From assembly GCA_964531805.1 (NCBI GenBank), contig CAZHGE010000022.1, positions 1-33,639 of the forward strand: 33,639 bases of DNA, given 5' to 3'. The DNA is from RGIG8767 sp964531805. Lineage in GTDB: Bacteria > Bacillota > Clostridia > Lachnospirales > Lachnospiraceae. Shown in pieces: positions 16,248-23,311 of this stretch; the stretch's first letter is position 1, and the number at the start of each line of letters is the position of its first letter. The notes under the pieces were generated by a model. The model was not told where the DNA came from, did no database searches, and saw only the letters and a list, made by a program, of their open reading frames with translations. The translations under genes and the position numbers were made by a program.

Positions 16248-16511
16248 TTAAGCCATTTCATTTACAGACTTTGCAAGACGGGATACTTTTCTAGAAGAAG
16301 TATTTTTATGATATACTCCCTTAGAAGTTGCCTTATCAATAGTCGCTGTAGCTTCTACTAAAGCAGCCTTTGCAGCTTCTTTATCATTAGCATCAATTGC
16401 AGCGTATACTTTCTTAATAGAAGTCTTAACGCCAGATTTGATTGCTTTATTACGCTCTGCATTAGCTCTGCTTACTAAGATTCTCTTTTTTGCGGATTTG
16501 ATATTAGCCAA
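16248..16511 (-). CDS. rpsT: Ribosomal protein S20
   Basis: 87 aa, basic, alanine-rich helical protein. ANIKSAKKRILVS at the start and KGVYHKNTSSRKVSRLAKSVN at the end are characteristic of bS20, which binds 16S rRNA early in 30S assembly. The start codon is TTG, 6-7 nt after AGGAGGTG. The Ala start (TTG GCT) is fixed by the conserved N-terminus. It has its own strong promoter, an untranslated leader of about 85 nt and its own terminator. It is divergent from gpr. Confidence 0.97.
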   Translation of the reverse strand: MANIKSAKKRILVSRANAERNKAIKSGVKTSIKKVYAAIDANDKEAAKAALVEATATIDKATSKGVYHKNTSSRKVSRLAKSVNEMA

Positions 16512-16601
16512 GATCTACACCTCCTGATCATTCATCTATGTTACTGGTAAGTGATACATCTAAGCCGGACACGGACGATTCGATGTAAACACGCGTTTAT
16601 T

Positions 16602-16630
16602 ATTGTAGGTTAATCTTTCCAACTTGTCAA
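16602..16630 (-). promoter_or_regulatory. Strong rpsT promoter
   Basis: On the minus strand: TTGACA (16625-16630, perfect), 17 bp, TACAAT (16602-16607). The start near 16595 gives a leader of about 85 nt before the TTG codon. The leader contains ACATC/GATGT pairing, but no leader family I recognise. Confidence 0.88.
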
Positions 16631-16730
16631 TAGATATTTTAAATTGTTTTTTCTTTTCTTAATTTTTTTTACATAAAAAAGATTCTTCTGCAAAAAATAG
16701 TCTAAGACCGCATAAAATACTACATGCAAT

Positions 16731-16751
16731 CTTATCATAATATGTGATAAG
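16731..16751 (+). promoter_or_regulatory. Palindrome just upstream of gpr
   Basis: CTTATCA (16731-16737) and TGATAAG (16745-16751) form a perfect 7-bp inverted repeat with a 7-bp spacer, immediately before the AAAGGA ribosome site. It embeds CATAATA (16736-16742), which fits the sigma-G -10 (CATNHTA), but the nearest GCATA (16710-16714) is 21 bp away, too far for that class. It could be an operator or a weak sporulation promoter. Confidence 0.35.
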
Positions 16752-16766
16752 AAGAAAGGACTTCCT

Positions 16767-17660
16767 ATGGCAAATTTTCCAATCCGAACTGACCTTGCAC
16801 TAGAGGCACGTGAATTTATTGAAGAAGCAAATGGTGAAATGCGTGGTGTAATCGTAAACACATTCAGTGATGCTGAAGACACCGTTCAGGTAACCCATGT
16901 ACAAATCACAACCAAAAACGGTGCGAAAGCCATGGGAAAACCCATTGGTACTTATATTACTTTAGAAGCTGACCATTTAACAGAACCTGATGAGGATTAC
17001 CATAGAGAAGTGTCCGAAGTAATTGCAAAACAACTCAGACAACTACTTCCTGATTTTAAAGAAGAAAAATCCATTCTAGTAGTAGGGCTTGGAAATCGTG
17101 ATGTTACAGCAGATGCACTTGGTCCTGAGGTCGTGGACCATTTAAATATTACCAGACATATGCTCCGTCAGTTTGGTCATGCCGCCTATGCTTGTGAAAA
17201 AATACATGCAATCAGCAGTATTGTTCCCGGAGTCATGGGAAAAACCGGCATGGAAACAGCTGAAATTATCCGTGGTGTTGTGGATTCCACCAATCCGGAT
17301 GTAATTGTTGTAATTGATGCATTGGCAGCCAGAAGCACTCGCCGTTTAACACGTACCATTCAAATTACCAATACCGGCATCCAGCCTGGCTCCGGCGTGG
17401 GCAATCATCGAAATTCCCTTACAGAAGAATCTCTAGGTATTCCCGTTATCGCCATTGGTGTTCCTACTGTTGTAGATGCTGCCACCATCGTAAATGATGC
17501 AATTGGTCATCTGCATCACGACGATCCGGAATTACAAAATACTTTTCATGACATGAACAATATGTACGTAACAGCAAAAGACATCGACTCTACTATTAAG
17601 CGGCTTGGTTTTACATTGTCTGAGGCTTTAAATATTGCATTTTCGCTCTGCGATATATAA
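16767..17660 (+). CDS. gpr: GPR endopeptidase (germination protease for small acid-soluble spore proteins)
   Basis: 297 aa, somewhat shorter than Bacillus GPR, as usual in clostridia. The N-terminus FPIRTDLALEAREF resembles the autoprocessing site of the zymogen. The core contains GLGNRDVTADALGPEVVDHL, GVMGKTGMETAEII, IDALAARSTRRLTRTIQITNTGI and PGSGVGNHR, with the conserved Asp residues of this unusual aspartate-type peptidase. It degrades SASPs at germination. AAAGGA lies 6 nt before the ATG. It is on the plus strand, divergent from rpsT. Confidence 0.96.
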   Translation: MANFPIRTDLALEAREFIEEANGEMRGVIVNTFSDAEDTVQVTHVQITTKNGAKAMGKPIGTYITLEADHLTEPDEDYHREVSEVIAKQLRQLLPDFKEEKSILVVGLGNRDVTADALGPEVVDHLNITRHMLRQFGHAAYACEKIHAISSIVPGVMGKTGMETAEIIRGVVDSTNPDVIVVIDALAARSTRRLTRTIQITNTGIQPGSGVGNHRNSLTEESLGIPVIAIGVPTVVDAATIVNDAIGHLHHDDPELQNTFHDMNNMYVTAKDIDSTIKRLGFTLSEALNIAFSLCDI

Positions 17661-17661
17661 A

Positions 17662-17786
17662 GGGCTCTATGGTATGCTTTACGGACAATTTAAAAACGTC
17701 GGTACTTTGTTTGCGTATTTTGCGAACTTAGTACCGCTACGTTTTTAATTTAGCGAGAGCGTGTCCAAAAGCATACCATAGAGCCC
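17662..17786. repeat. 125-bp nested palindrome between gpr and the TPM gene
   Basis: The outer arms are a perfect 19-bp inverted repeat, GGGCTCTATGGTATGCTTT (17662-17680) and its complement at 17768-17786. Inside are GGACA/TGTCC, an AATTTAAAAACGT/ACGTTTTTAATT pair (one bulge, 17687-17699 and 17739-17750) and GGTACT/AGTACC (17701-17706 and 17730-17735). The whole element can fold into one long stem with interior loops. It begins 2 bp after the gpr stop and ends 8 bp before the stop of the convergent gene. Flanking T-runs are absent, so it is not a standard terminator, though it may act as one. Confidence 0.75.
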
Positions 17787-17793
17787 ATATACG

Positions 17794-18678
17794 TTACCTG
17801 CTGTGTCCACCGCCGCCATGGCTGTGTCCACCGGCTGAACGATGATGTCCTCCACCACCGCCTGATGAAGAACTCTTTTCAATTTTGTGCTTCGTTACAT
17901 TCTTATATAAGAAACGATCTTCTCTGCGTCTGAAAGTAGCATTGCCGCCAACCACATAGGTTCGGTCCGTTGTCGTACGTTTTCCTTTTTTTGAGGACCA
18001 GTTCACGATTAAAAATACGACTGCAATTACTACTGCTGCAATGAATATGTAAAGAGGATTAAAAATATTTGCTGCATTTCCAGATCCGCCTGTCATATCA
18101 CTTACAAATAGTTTAACCATTTTAGAATATGCACCGTATGGATCATCCTCTACGTTAACTAAAGACTTTGTTAATAAATCATCTATCATGGAAGAGGAAT
18201 ATTTAGTCTCTGCCCTTCCACTTGTGGACATCCATGAATGTACGCGGCCATCCGATTCCCGATACCAGTTATCTAAGAATAATACGCCGTCACCATGGGC
18301 TTTTTCATATCCAAACTTATTCTCATCATAAAAATTATCTGCATACACCATAACACATTCTGATATAGCTACCGGTCCAATGATATCCTCATACTGGGCT
18401 GCATATTCTACCAGTGATTCATTCAAAGTAACCACTACAATATCACACCGTGTCTTGGTCTCTGCTTCTGCAATCTCTTCACGCAGTTTGTCTTCCTCTG
18501 CATCTGTCATTTTATCCGCGTAATCAAACACTCGCTCCGTTGTACTTCGCTGGGTATTGCCACTGGCAACAGTTTCTACATTTGATCCACCCTTTGCAAT
18601 CGACATTACAAGAGTAACTACCGCTAAAATTCCCACTAATCCAAAGGGAATACTAAAAAAACGTAAATATTCTTTCAT
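17794..18678 (-). CDS. TPM-domain (YgcG/TLP18.3-type) membrane protein
   Basis: 294 aa. Membrane segment about 8-28 (FSIPFGLVGILAVVTLVMSIA), then an extracytoplasmic TPM domain about 48-190 (VFDYADKMTDAEEDKLREEIAEAE; CDIVVVTL), a second membrane segment about 205-227 (IFIAAVVIAVVFLIVNW), and a tail ending in a low-complexity Gly/His/Ser stretch (SSSGGGGGHHRSAGGHSHGG). TPM-domain proteins are poorly understood; roles in membrane protein quality control and photosystem repair are known elsewhere. The His-rich tail could bind metal. It is a single gene with its own promoter, convergent with gpr. Confidence 0.85.
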   Translation of the reverse strand: MKEYLRFFSIPFGLVGILAVVTLVMSIAKGGSNVETVASGNTQRSTTERVFDYADKMTDAEEDKLREEIAEAETKTRCDIVVVTLNESLVEYAAQYEDIIGPVAISECVMVYADNFYDENKFGYEKAHGDGVLFLDNWYRESDGRVHSWMSTSGRAETKYSSSMIDDLLTKSLVNVEDDPYGAYSKMVKLFVSDMTGGSGNAANIFNPLYIFIAAVVIAVVFLIVNWSSKKGKRTTTDRTYVVGGNATFRRREDRFLYKNVTKHKIEKSSSSGGGGGHHRSAGGHSHGGGGHSR

Positions 18679-18753
18679 ATTCTCGCCTCACACATTCTGT
18701 TTTCTTCAGACGCATATAAGCCGCCTGCTTTCTTCCTCTTAAAACACGCTTCT

Positions 18754-18782
18754 ATTATATGCGTTTCTTTTCTTTATTTCAA
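18754..18782 (-). promoter_or_regulatory. Promoter of the TPM gene
   Basis: On the minus strand: TTGAAA (18777-18782), 17 bp, TATAAT (18754-18759), about 75 nt upstream of the ATG. Confidence 0.85.
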
Positions 18783-18836
18783 TATGAATGATTGCTCCTG
18801 TAAACCAAACGCCGGCATACTTTGCGAGTCGTCTTA

Positions 18837-18864
18837 TTGTAACAAAAATGTTGTAACAAAAATG
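18837..18864. repeat. Exact tandem 14-bp repeat
   Basis: TTGTAACAAAAATG occurs twice without a gap (18837-18850 and 18851-18864). The second copy runs into the terminator stem of the ABC operon. Probably replication slippage. Confidence 0.8.
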
Positions 18865-18891
18865 GACTTCATCCAAAGACAAAGTCCATTT
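18846..18891 (-). terminator. Terminator of the ABC operon
   Basis: AAATGGACTT (18860-18869) pairs with AAGTCCATTT (18882-18891). On the minus strand the stem runs into TTTTTGTTAC. It is 7 bp past the last ABC gene. Confidence 0.8.
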
Positions 18892-18898
18892 CTATTTT

Positions 18899-19804
18899 TT
18901 ATTGTGTAATAATGATTTTTCCGTCTTCCACTTCCAGTTTTACACGGTTTCCTTCAATACCGGCCTGCTCCAGAATTTCCTTGGTAAGCTGTACTCGACC
19001 AGCCCGGTCAAGAATTGCAAACTCTTCCTGAGTGCTTTCCTCCGCTCCGATACTCTCCAGTCCTCTATCATCTAAATGCTTGAGTCTCTCCACATAGTCC
19101 TGCTTCATGACACGCTCACTGCTGATCTTACCATCCCGAATCATGACAACTCTGTCAACTTTCTTAGCCAGGGAAATATCATGGGTTACGATAACAATCG
19201 TAAGTCCCAGTTCCCGATTCAAGGTCCGGAACATATCCTGTATCATCAGTGATGTTTTTTGATCGACCGCTCCGGTCGGTTCATCTGCTAACAGTAACTT
19301 TGGTTTATTTGCCAATGCAATGGCAATAGCTACCCTCTGCTGCTCCCCACCGGACATCTGATGCAGTAAACTATCCTTTCTATGAGACATCCCCACCATA
19401 TTCAAAAGTTCAGCTGCTCTGGCATGTTTCTGACTCTCGCTCAATTTTTCAGAAGAAAACTCCATGGGAACCATGACATTCTGAATCGCAGTCAGATAGG
19501 GAAATAAATTCTTCGAACTTTTCTGCCATACAAATCCAACGGTTTCTCTTTTGTATTTAACCAATTCCTTTTCAGACATTGCAAAAAGATCTTTTCCATC
19601 CACATATAAGGAACCGGCTGAAGGCTTCATAAGACCGCCTACCATATTTAAGAAAGTGGATTTACCACTACCGCTGTTTCCGATAATAGCCATCAGCTCG
19701 CCTTTTTTTACACTCATGTCCAGACCCTGCAGTGCCATAACTTCCACGGTCTTTGTTTTATAGATTTTTACAAGACCATCACATACTATCATCTGATCTG
19801 TCAT
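18899..19804 (-). CDS. ABC ATPase (LolD/MacB type) with C-terminal AbrB-like domain
   Basis: About 301 aa from the ATG at 19804, preceded by GGTGAG; GGAGG is 12 nt away. A TTG at 19828 would extend it by 8 residues and deepen the overlap with the preceding gene. Canonical ATPase motifs: Walker A GNSGSGKST, Q-loop FVWQKSS, signature MSGGEQQR, Walker B LLLADEPTGAVD, switch VTHD. After a linker the last 42 residues (EEFAILDRAGRVQLTKEI to DGKIIITQ) match the pattern of AbrB/MazE swapped-hairpin domains (DxxGRVxIPkEIRexLGI...V.LEVEDGKIII). The extra domain is absent from its partner ATPase. It is last of eight genes and overlaps its upstream neighbour by 26 bp. Confidence 0.9.
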   Translation of the reverse strand: MTDQMIVCDGLVKIYKTKTVEVMALQGLDMSVKKGELMAIIGNSGSGKSTFLNMVGGLMKPSAGSLYVDGKDLFAMSEKELVKYKRETVGFVWQKSSKNLFPYLTAIQNVMVPMEFSSEKLSESQKHARAAELLNMVGMSHRKDSLLHQMSGGEQQRVAIAIALANKPKLLLADEPTGAVDQKTSLMIQDMFRTLNRELGLTIVIVTHDISLAKKVDRVVMIRDGKISSERVMKQDYVERLKHLDDRGLESIGAEESTQEEFAILDRAGRVQLTKEILEQAGIEGNRVKLEVEDGKIIITQ

Positions 19805-20471
19805 GAATCTCACCATCCTCCATCTCAAATACTACGTCTCCAAGCTGCATTAAGCTTGGGTCATGGGTCGTCATTACAATGGTAACTCCCTCTTTTTCTA
19901 CCAATTCTTTAAATAATTTTACTACCATCAGACCGTTGTCCGTATCCAATGCTCCTGTCGGTTCATCTGCAAATACCACCTTGGGATTATGGGCCAAAGC
20001 TCTTGCAATGGCTACTCTTTGCTGCTCACCTCCGGAAAGTTCGGAAGGCATATGGGTCATCCGCTTGCTCATTCCCACACGCTTTAAACATTCTTCCACG
20101 CGCGCCTTTCGATCGCCCTTATAACCGGACAAACGCAGGGAAAATTCCACATTTTCATATACATTCATGACCGGAACCAGTGCCACCGCTTGGAAAATAT
20201 AGCCCATTTCCATACGGCGCAGCTGCTCTCTGTCGGCTTCCGTCATTTTTGTCATATCCCTTCCAGCGAAATGAACAGAACCCGTGCTTGGAAGATCCAA
20301 AGCGCTTAATATATTTAATAATGTCGTCTTACCAGAACCGGATCTCCCCTTTAAAATAGTCAGGGACTGACTGGGAATCTCAATATCAATTCCTTTTAAT
20401 ACTGTTATGGAATTTCCACCATCTAATGGAAACGTTCTGGTTAATCCACTTGTTTTAATCATGGTTTCCAT
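19779..20471 (-). CDS. ABC ATPase (LolD/MacB type), short form
   Basis: 230 aa, the standard length of this class. Walker A GRSGSGKTT, Q-loop YIFQAVALV, signature LSGGEQQR, Walker B VVFADEPTGALD, switch TTHD. GGGGAGG lies 6 nt before the ATG, overlapping the end of the permease gene, whose stop is 1 nt away. It supplies one nucleotide-binding site; the second, non-identical ATPase follows with a 26-bp overlap. A heterodimer matched to the two FtsX halves is inferred. Confidence 0.93.
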   Translation of the reverse strand: METMIKTSGLTRTFPLDGGNSITVLKGIDIEIPSQSLTILKGRSGSGKTTLLNILSALDLPSTGSVHFAGRDMTKMTEADREQLRRMEMGYIFQAVALVPVMNVYENVEFSLRLSGYKGDRKARVEECLKRVGMSKRMTHMPSELSGGEQQRVAIARALAHNPKVVFADEPTGALDTDNGLMVVKLFKELVEKEGVTIVMTTHDPSLMQLGDVVFEMEDGEIHDRSDDSM

Positions 20472-20472
20472 A

Positions 20473-23310
20473 TTAGTCCTCCCCTAATTTTAATGCCTGT
20501 GCAATCTTCATATTTTTTACTACCTTTGAAAGAACCACAAAACAGACTGTCAACATTACTGCTACTACAATACCAATCTGTGCCATATCCTTAACCGCCG
20601 TAATTACAGAAACGGCAAGAACATGTCTGCCTGGAAGATACGCAATCATCACAAGCGGAATATACAGATAGGCCGCAACAAATCCAACACCGGCTCCGGC
20701 CACCAAAGAAAGTACGGATGCAAATATCTGCTCATGTAAAAGCATCCAAATGACTTCTTTCATACCCATACCCATTGCACGATAGATGCCAAACATCAAT
20801 TCCCGTTTCTTAATGGATAAGGTCCAGTGAATCAAGAATCCAACCGTACAAAGGATCATGACAATAATAAAACTAATCGTCAAAAGTCCATTGGTCAGTT
20901 GTACCACTGCATCCGTTTTATTTCGAATCAGATCATCCGATGTACTTTTTACCTCTAACAATTCGATTCCTTTTTCCTCTGCAAAATTGGTTAAAAGAGA
21001 GGAACCCTCGTCTGTTTTAAACCAGATTTCATATGGGGTTGCACCAAATACATTGACTACCTGGGCATAATTGGCAACGATTAGATAGTTATCCGAATAA
21101 CTAATACTTCCATCCGCATTTTCTACCGTTTTATAAGGAGAATAACCGGGCCACATATCCACAAATCCCACAATAACTGCTGTCTGCAAGGCTCTGGTAT
21201 TTTCCAGTTCATCCATTAAGGAATATTGAATACGATCTCCTTCCACTGCTCCATATTGATCCCTGAAATTAGAGGAGACCAACACTCCATTCGGATTCTG
21301 GCCCAAATCATTTAAATAATGATACCAGTGCTTATCCAATCCTCCATCTTTCATCCATGCAGTTTCACCAAATTCCTTCGTATGAACAGCCATCAGCTGA
21401 TTTTCACCGATTACCCTGCCTTCATAAAGGATTTTCATATTGGTATCTTTTATAACTCTTGTCATGCTATCTACTTCTGAAGAAAGCTCCGAATAACGCA
21501 TATAATCCGGTTCTTCATAAGAAACAATGCCGCCATAGCGTTTTACAGTGGGAAGATTATTTTTCCACTGTTCCCGTACTACGATATCCGCACCATTATC
21601 ATAGCGCACCCGCTCTTCCATGGACGTATTCATGGTTCTTGCTGTATCCGCATAGAAAATACCCATGGCAATAGTCAGTATCAAAAAAACACTAATAAAG
21701 TTCAATTTCTTAGATGTACGAATCAGCTGTAAAAAAGAAACATATGAGGCCGGTTTCCAATGTTTTTGTCCCAGTTTATATACCAGTTTCGTAAATCCCT
21801 TTAAAATCCGCAGGAAAAAGAGACCACAGCCTAAAATAAACAAAACGGAACTCAAAAACAGGATTGGGTCAACAGACTCCCCCTTTAAAATCTGCTGGGT
21901 GATGGCATCCTGCTGCTTGGAAAGGCTGTACCGGATGTAAATGGCAATACCCATAATAATCACATCCACAAAATATTTCTGCCAGGCTGCTTTTGACTCT
22001 TCTAATTTTTTCCCTTTAATTTCTACAACGCTGAGTGCTGTATACTTTAATGCCGGCAGTGTCATAAACAGAACCGCTACTGCAATCATCACTACAAGGG
22101 TAATTACCAATCGTTCATCCCATATAATCTGCATACTGCTTCGATTGACAAATTCCATAAAAGCATTCGCACTGCCAAGAACTTTTGTCAGCAAAATTCC
22201 GAGGAAAAGTCCCGGTATAGCACCCACAAACGCCAATACAAAGGACTGAAGCAGATAAATAAGTAAAATCTGACCTCTGCTGACACCACGGCTTTTTAAC
22301 ATGGCAATTTCATTCTGCTCCATATCAAATACTTGAGAAGACACCATGTAAAGAAATGCCAGTAATAATACATATAGTGGAACCTGCAGGGTCTGCATGG
22401 TTGCCTTTACTTTTGCCGCTGCCTGTTCAAACTGTTCCAACACACCTGACAAATCAGAAGTCACCTTTGCACGGCCATAGGGAAACTCCCCATTCACTAA
22501 GTCTTCAACACCACTTTTCACTTCTGATGCTTTTTTATAACTAAGATTTTCATAATCAAACAACACATCATAGCATATTTCGACAGAACCCTTTTTTTCA
22601 ATCTTCCGTCTGTCCATCAGATCATTCATGGCTGTTTTACTGATAAAAATATTCTTTTCATAATCGTTGGGCGCTTTTACCCAGAATGCATCGTGCGCAT
22701 CGGATTCTTTAAAAATACCCACAACCCGCATCACAACCGGCTTTCCATCTTCTGTATTAACCGCATCAAAATTTAAAAGTTCACCCACTGATATATTATA
22801 AGAAGCTACGATCCGCTCATTGATGATACATTCATAAATTCCCTCTTCATCCGCTTCTTCTGCATACATGGAGCCCTTTAATATTTCCGTATGATACTCC
22901 ATATCCTGTAAATAGGTAGGAATAAAAAAGTACTCCTGTTTAGAATCATCCGGCTTATACTGCGGAATACAATGAAGGCTTTCACTTGCAATCGAAAAGA
23001 TTTCTTCATTCACATTGCAGCCAACCTTTGCAAGAATCGCTTCTTTCATCTGCAAAAGCGCTGTCTCTGCTTCTATTGCCAGTTCCTGCCCTTCCTCAAA
23101 TTCCATTGGATACACCACAGAAATTTTAGCGGGATAAGCATTCTGCTCTCCAATATAAGTATCAAACTGTGTCTGTAACACACGGTTTAAAGCAGCTCCT
23201 TCGTACAAGGTATTTCCCACTGCGATTCCGATTAACAAAATCATGCCTAAAAAAGTACAAAGATTCAGCCATTTTTTATGGATCAGTTTTTGAAAAGTAA
23301 ACCGTATCAT
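20473..23310 (-). CDS. FtsX-type ABC permease with two core domains
   Basis: 945 aa with about ten membrane helices. Helix 1 (about 15-32) is followed by a large extracytoplasmic domain to about 320. A first FtsX core with three helices follows (VLLLAFLYMVSSQVF; QSFVLAFVGAIPGLFLGILL; VVMIAVAVLFMTLPAL), then three more helices between about 465 and 570. A second extracytoplasmic domain runs to about 810, and a second FtsX core ends the protein (ISFIIVMILCTVGFLIHW; VLSLVAGAGVGFVAAYLYIPL; IVVAVMLTVCFVVL). Both cores carry a cytoplasmic coupling helix (NEIAMLKSRGVSRGQI; RELMFGIYRAMGMGMKEV). Such permeases move or extract lipoproteins and peptides by mechanotransmission. It starts 1 nt after the double adaptor. 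Confidence 0.9.
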   Translation of the reverse strand: MIRFTFQKLIHKKWLNLCTFLGMILLIGIAVGNTLYEGAALNRVLQTQFDTYIGEQNAYPAKISVVYPMEFEEGQELAIEAETALLQMKEAILAKVGCNVNEEIFSIASESLHCIPQYKPDDSKQEYFFIPTYLQDMEYHTEILKGSMYAEEADEEGIYECIINERIVASYNISVGELLNFDAVNTEDGKPVVMRVVGIFKESDAHDAFWVKAPNDYEKNIFISKTAMNDLMDRRKIEKKGSVEICYDVLFDYENLSYKKASEVKSGVEDLVNGEFPYGRAKVTSDLSGVLEQFEQAAAKVKATMQTLQVPLYVLLLAFLYMVSSQVFDMEQNEIAMLKSRGVSRGQILLIYLLQSFVLAFVGAIPGLFLGILLTKVLGSANAFMEFVNRSSMQIIWDERLVITLVVMIAVAVLFMTLPALKYTALSVVEIKGKKLEESKAAWQKYFVDVIIMGIAIYIRYSLSKQQDAITQQILKGESVDPILFLSSVLFILGCGLFFLRILKGFTKLVYKLGQKHWKPASYVSFLQLIRTSKKLNFISVFLILTIAMGIFYADTARTMNTSMEERVRYDNGADIVVREQWKNNLPTVKRYGGIVSYEEPDYMRYSELSSEVDSMTRVIKDTNMKILYEGRVIGENQLMAVHTKEFGETAWMKDGGLDKHWYHYLNDLGQNPNGVLVSSNFRDQYGAVEGDRIQYSLMDELENTRALQTAVIVGFVDMWPGYSPYKTVENADGSISYSDNYLIVANYAQVVNVFGATPYEIWFKTDEGSSLLTNFAEEKGIELLEVKSTSDDLIRNKTDAVVQLTNGLLTISFIIVMILCTVGFLIHWTLSIKKRELMFGIYRAMGMGMKEVIWMLLHEQIFASVLSLVAGAGVGFVAAYLYIPLVMIAYLPGRHVLAVSVITAVKDMAQIGIVVAVMLTVCFVVLSKVVKNMKIAQALKLGED

Positions 23311-23311
23311 A

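Noticed and set aside
16710..16742. Sigma-G promoter for gpr (GCATA ... CATAATA)
   Set aside because: The spacing is 21 bp, beyond the 17-18 bp expected; only the -10 half fits.
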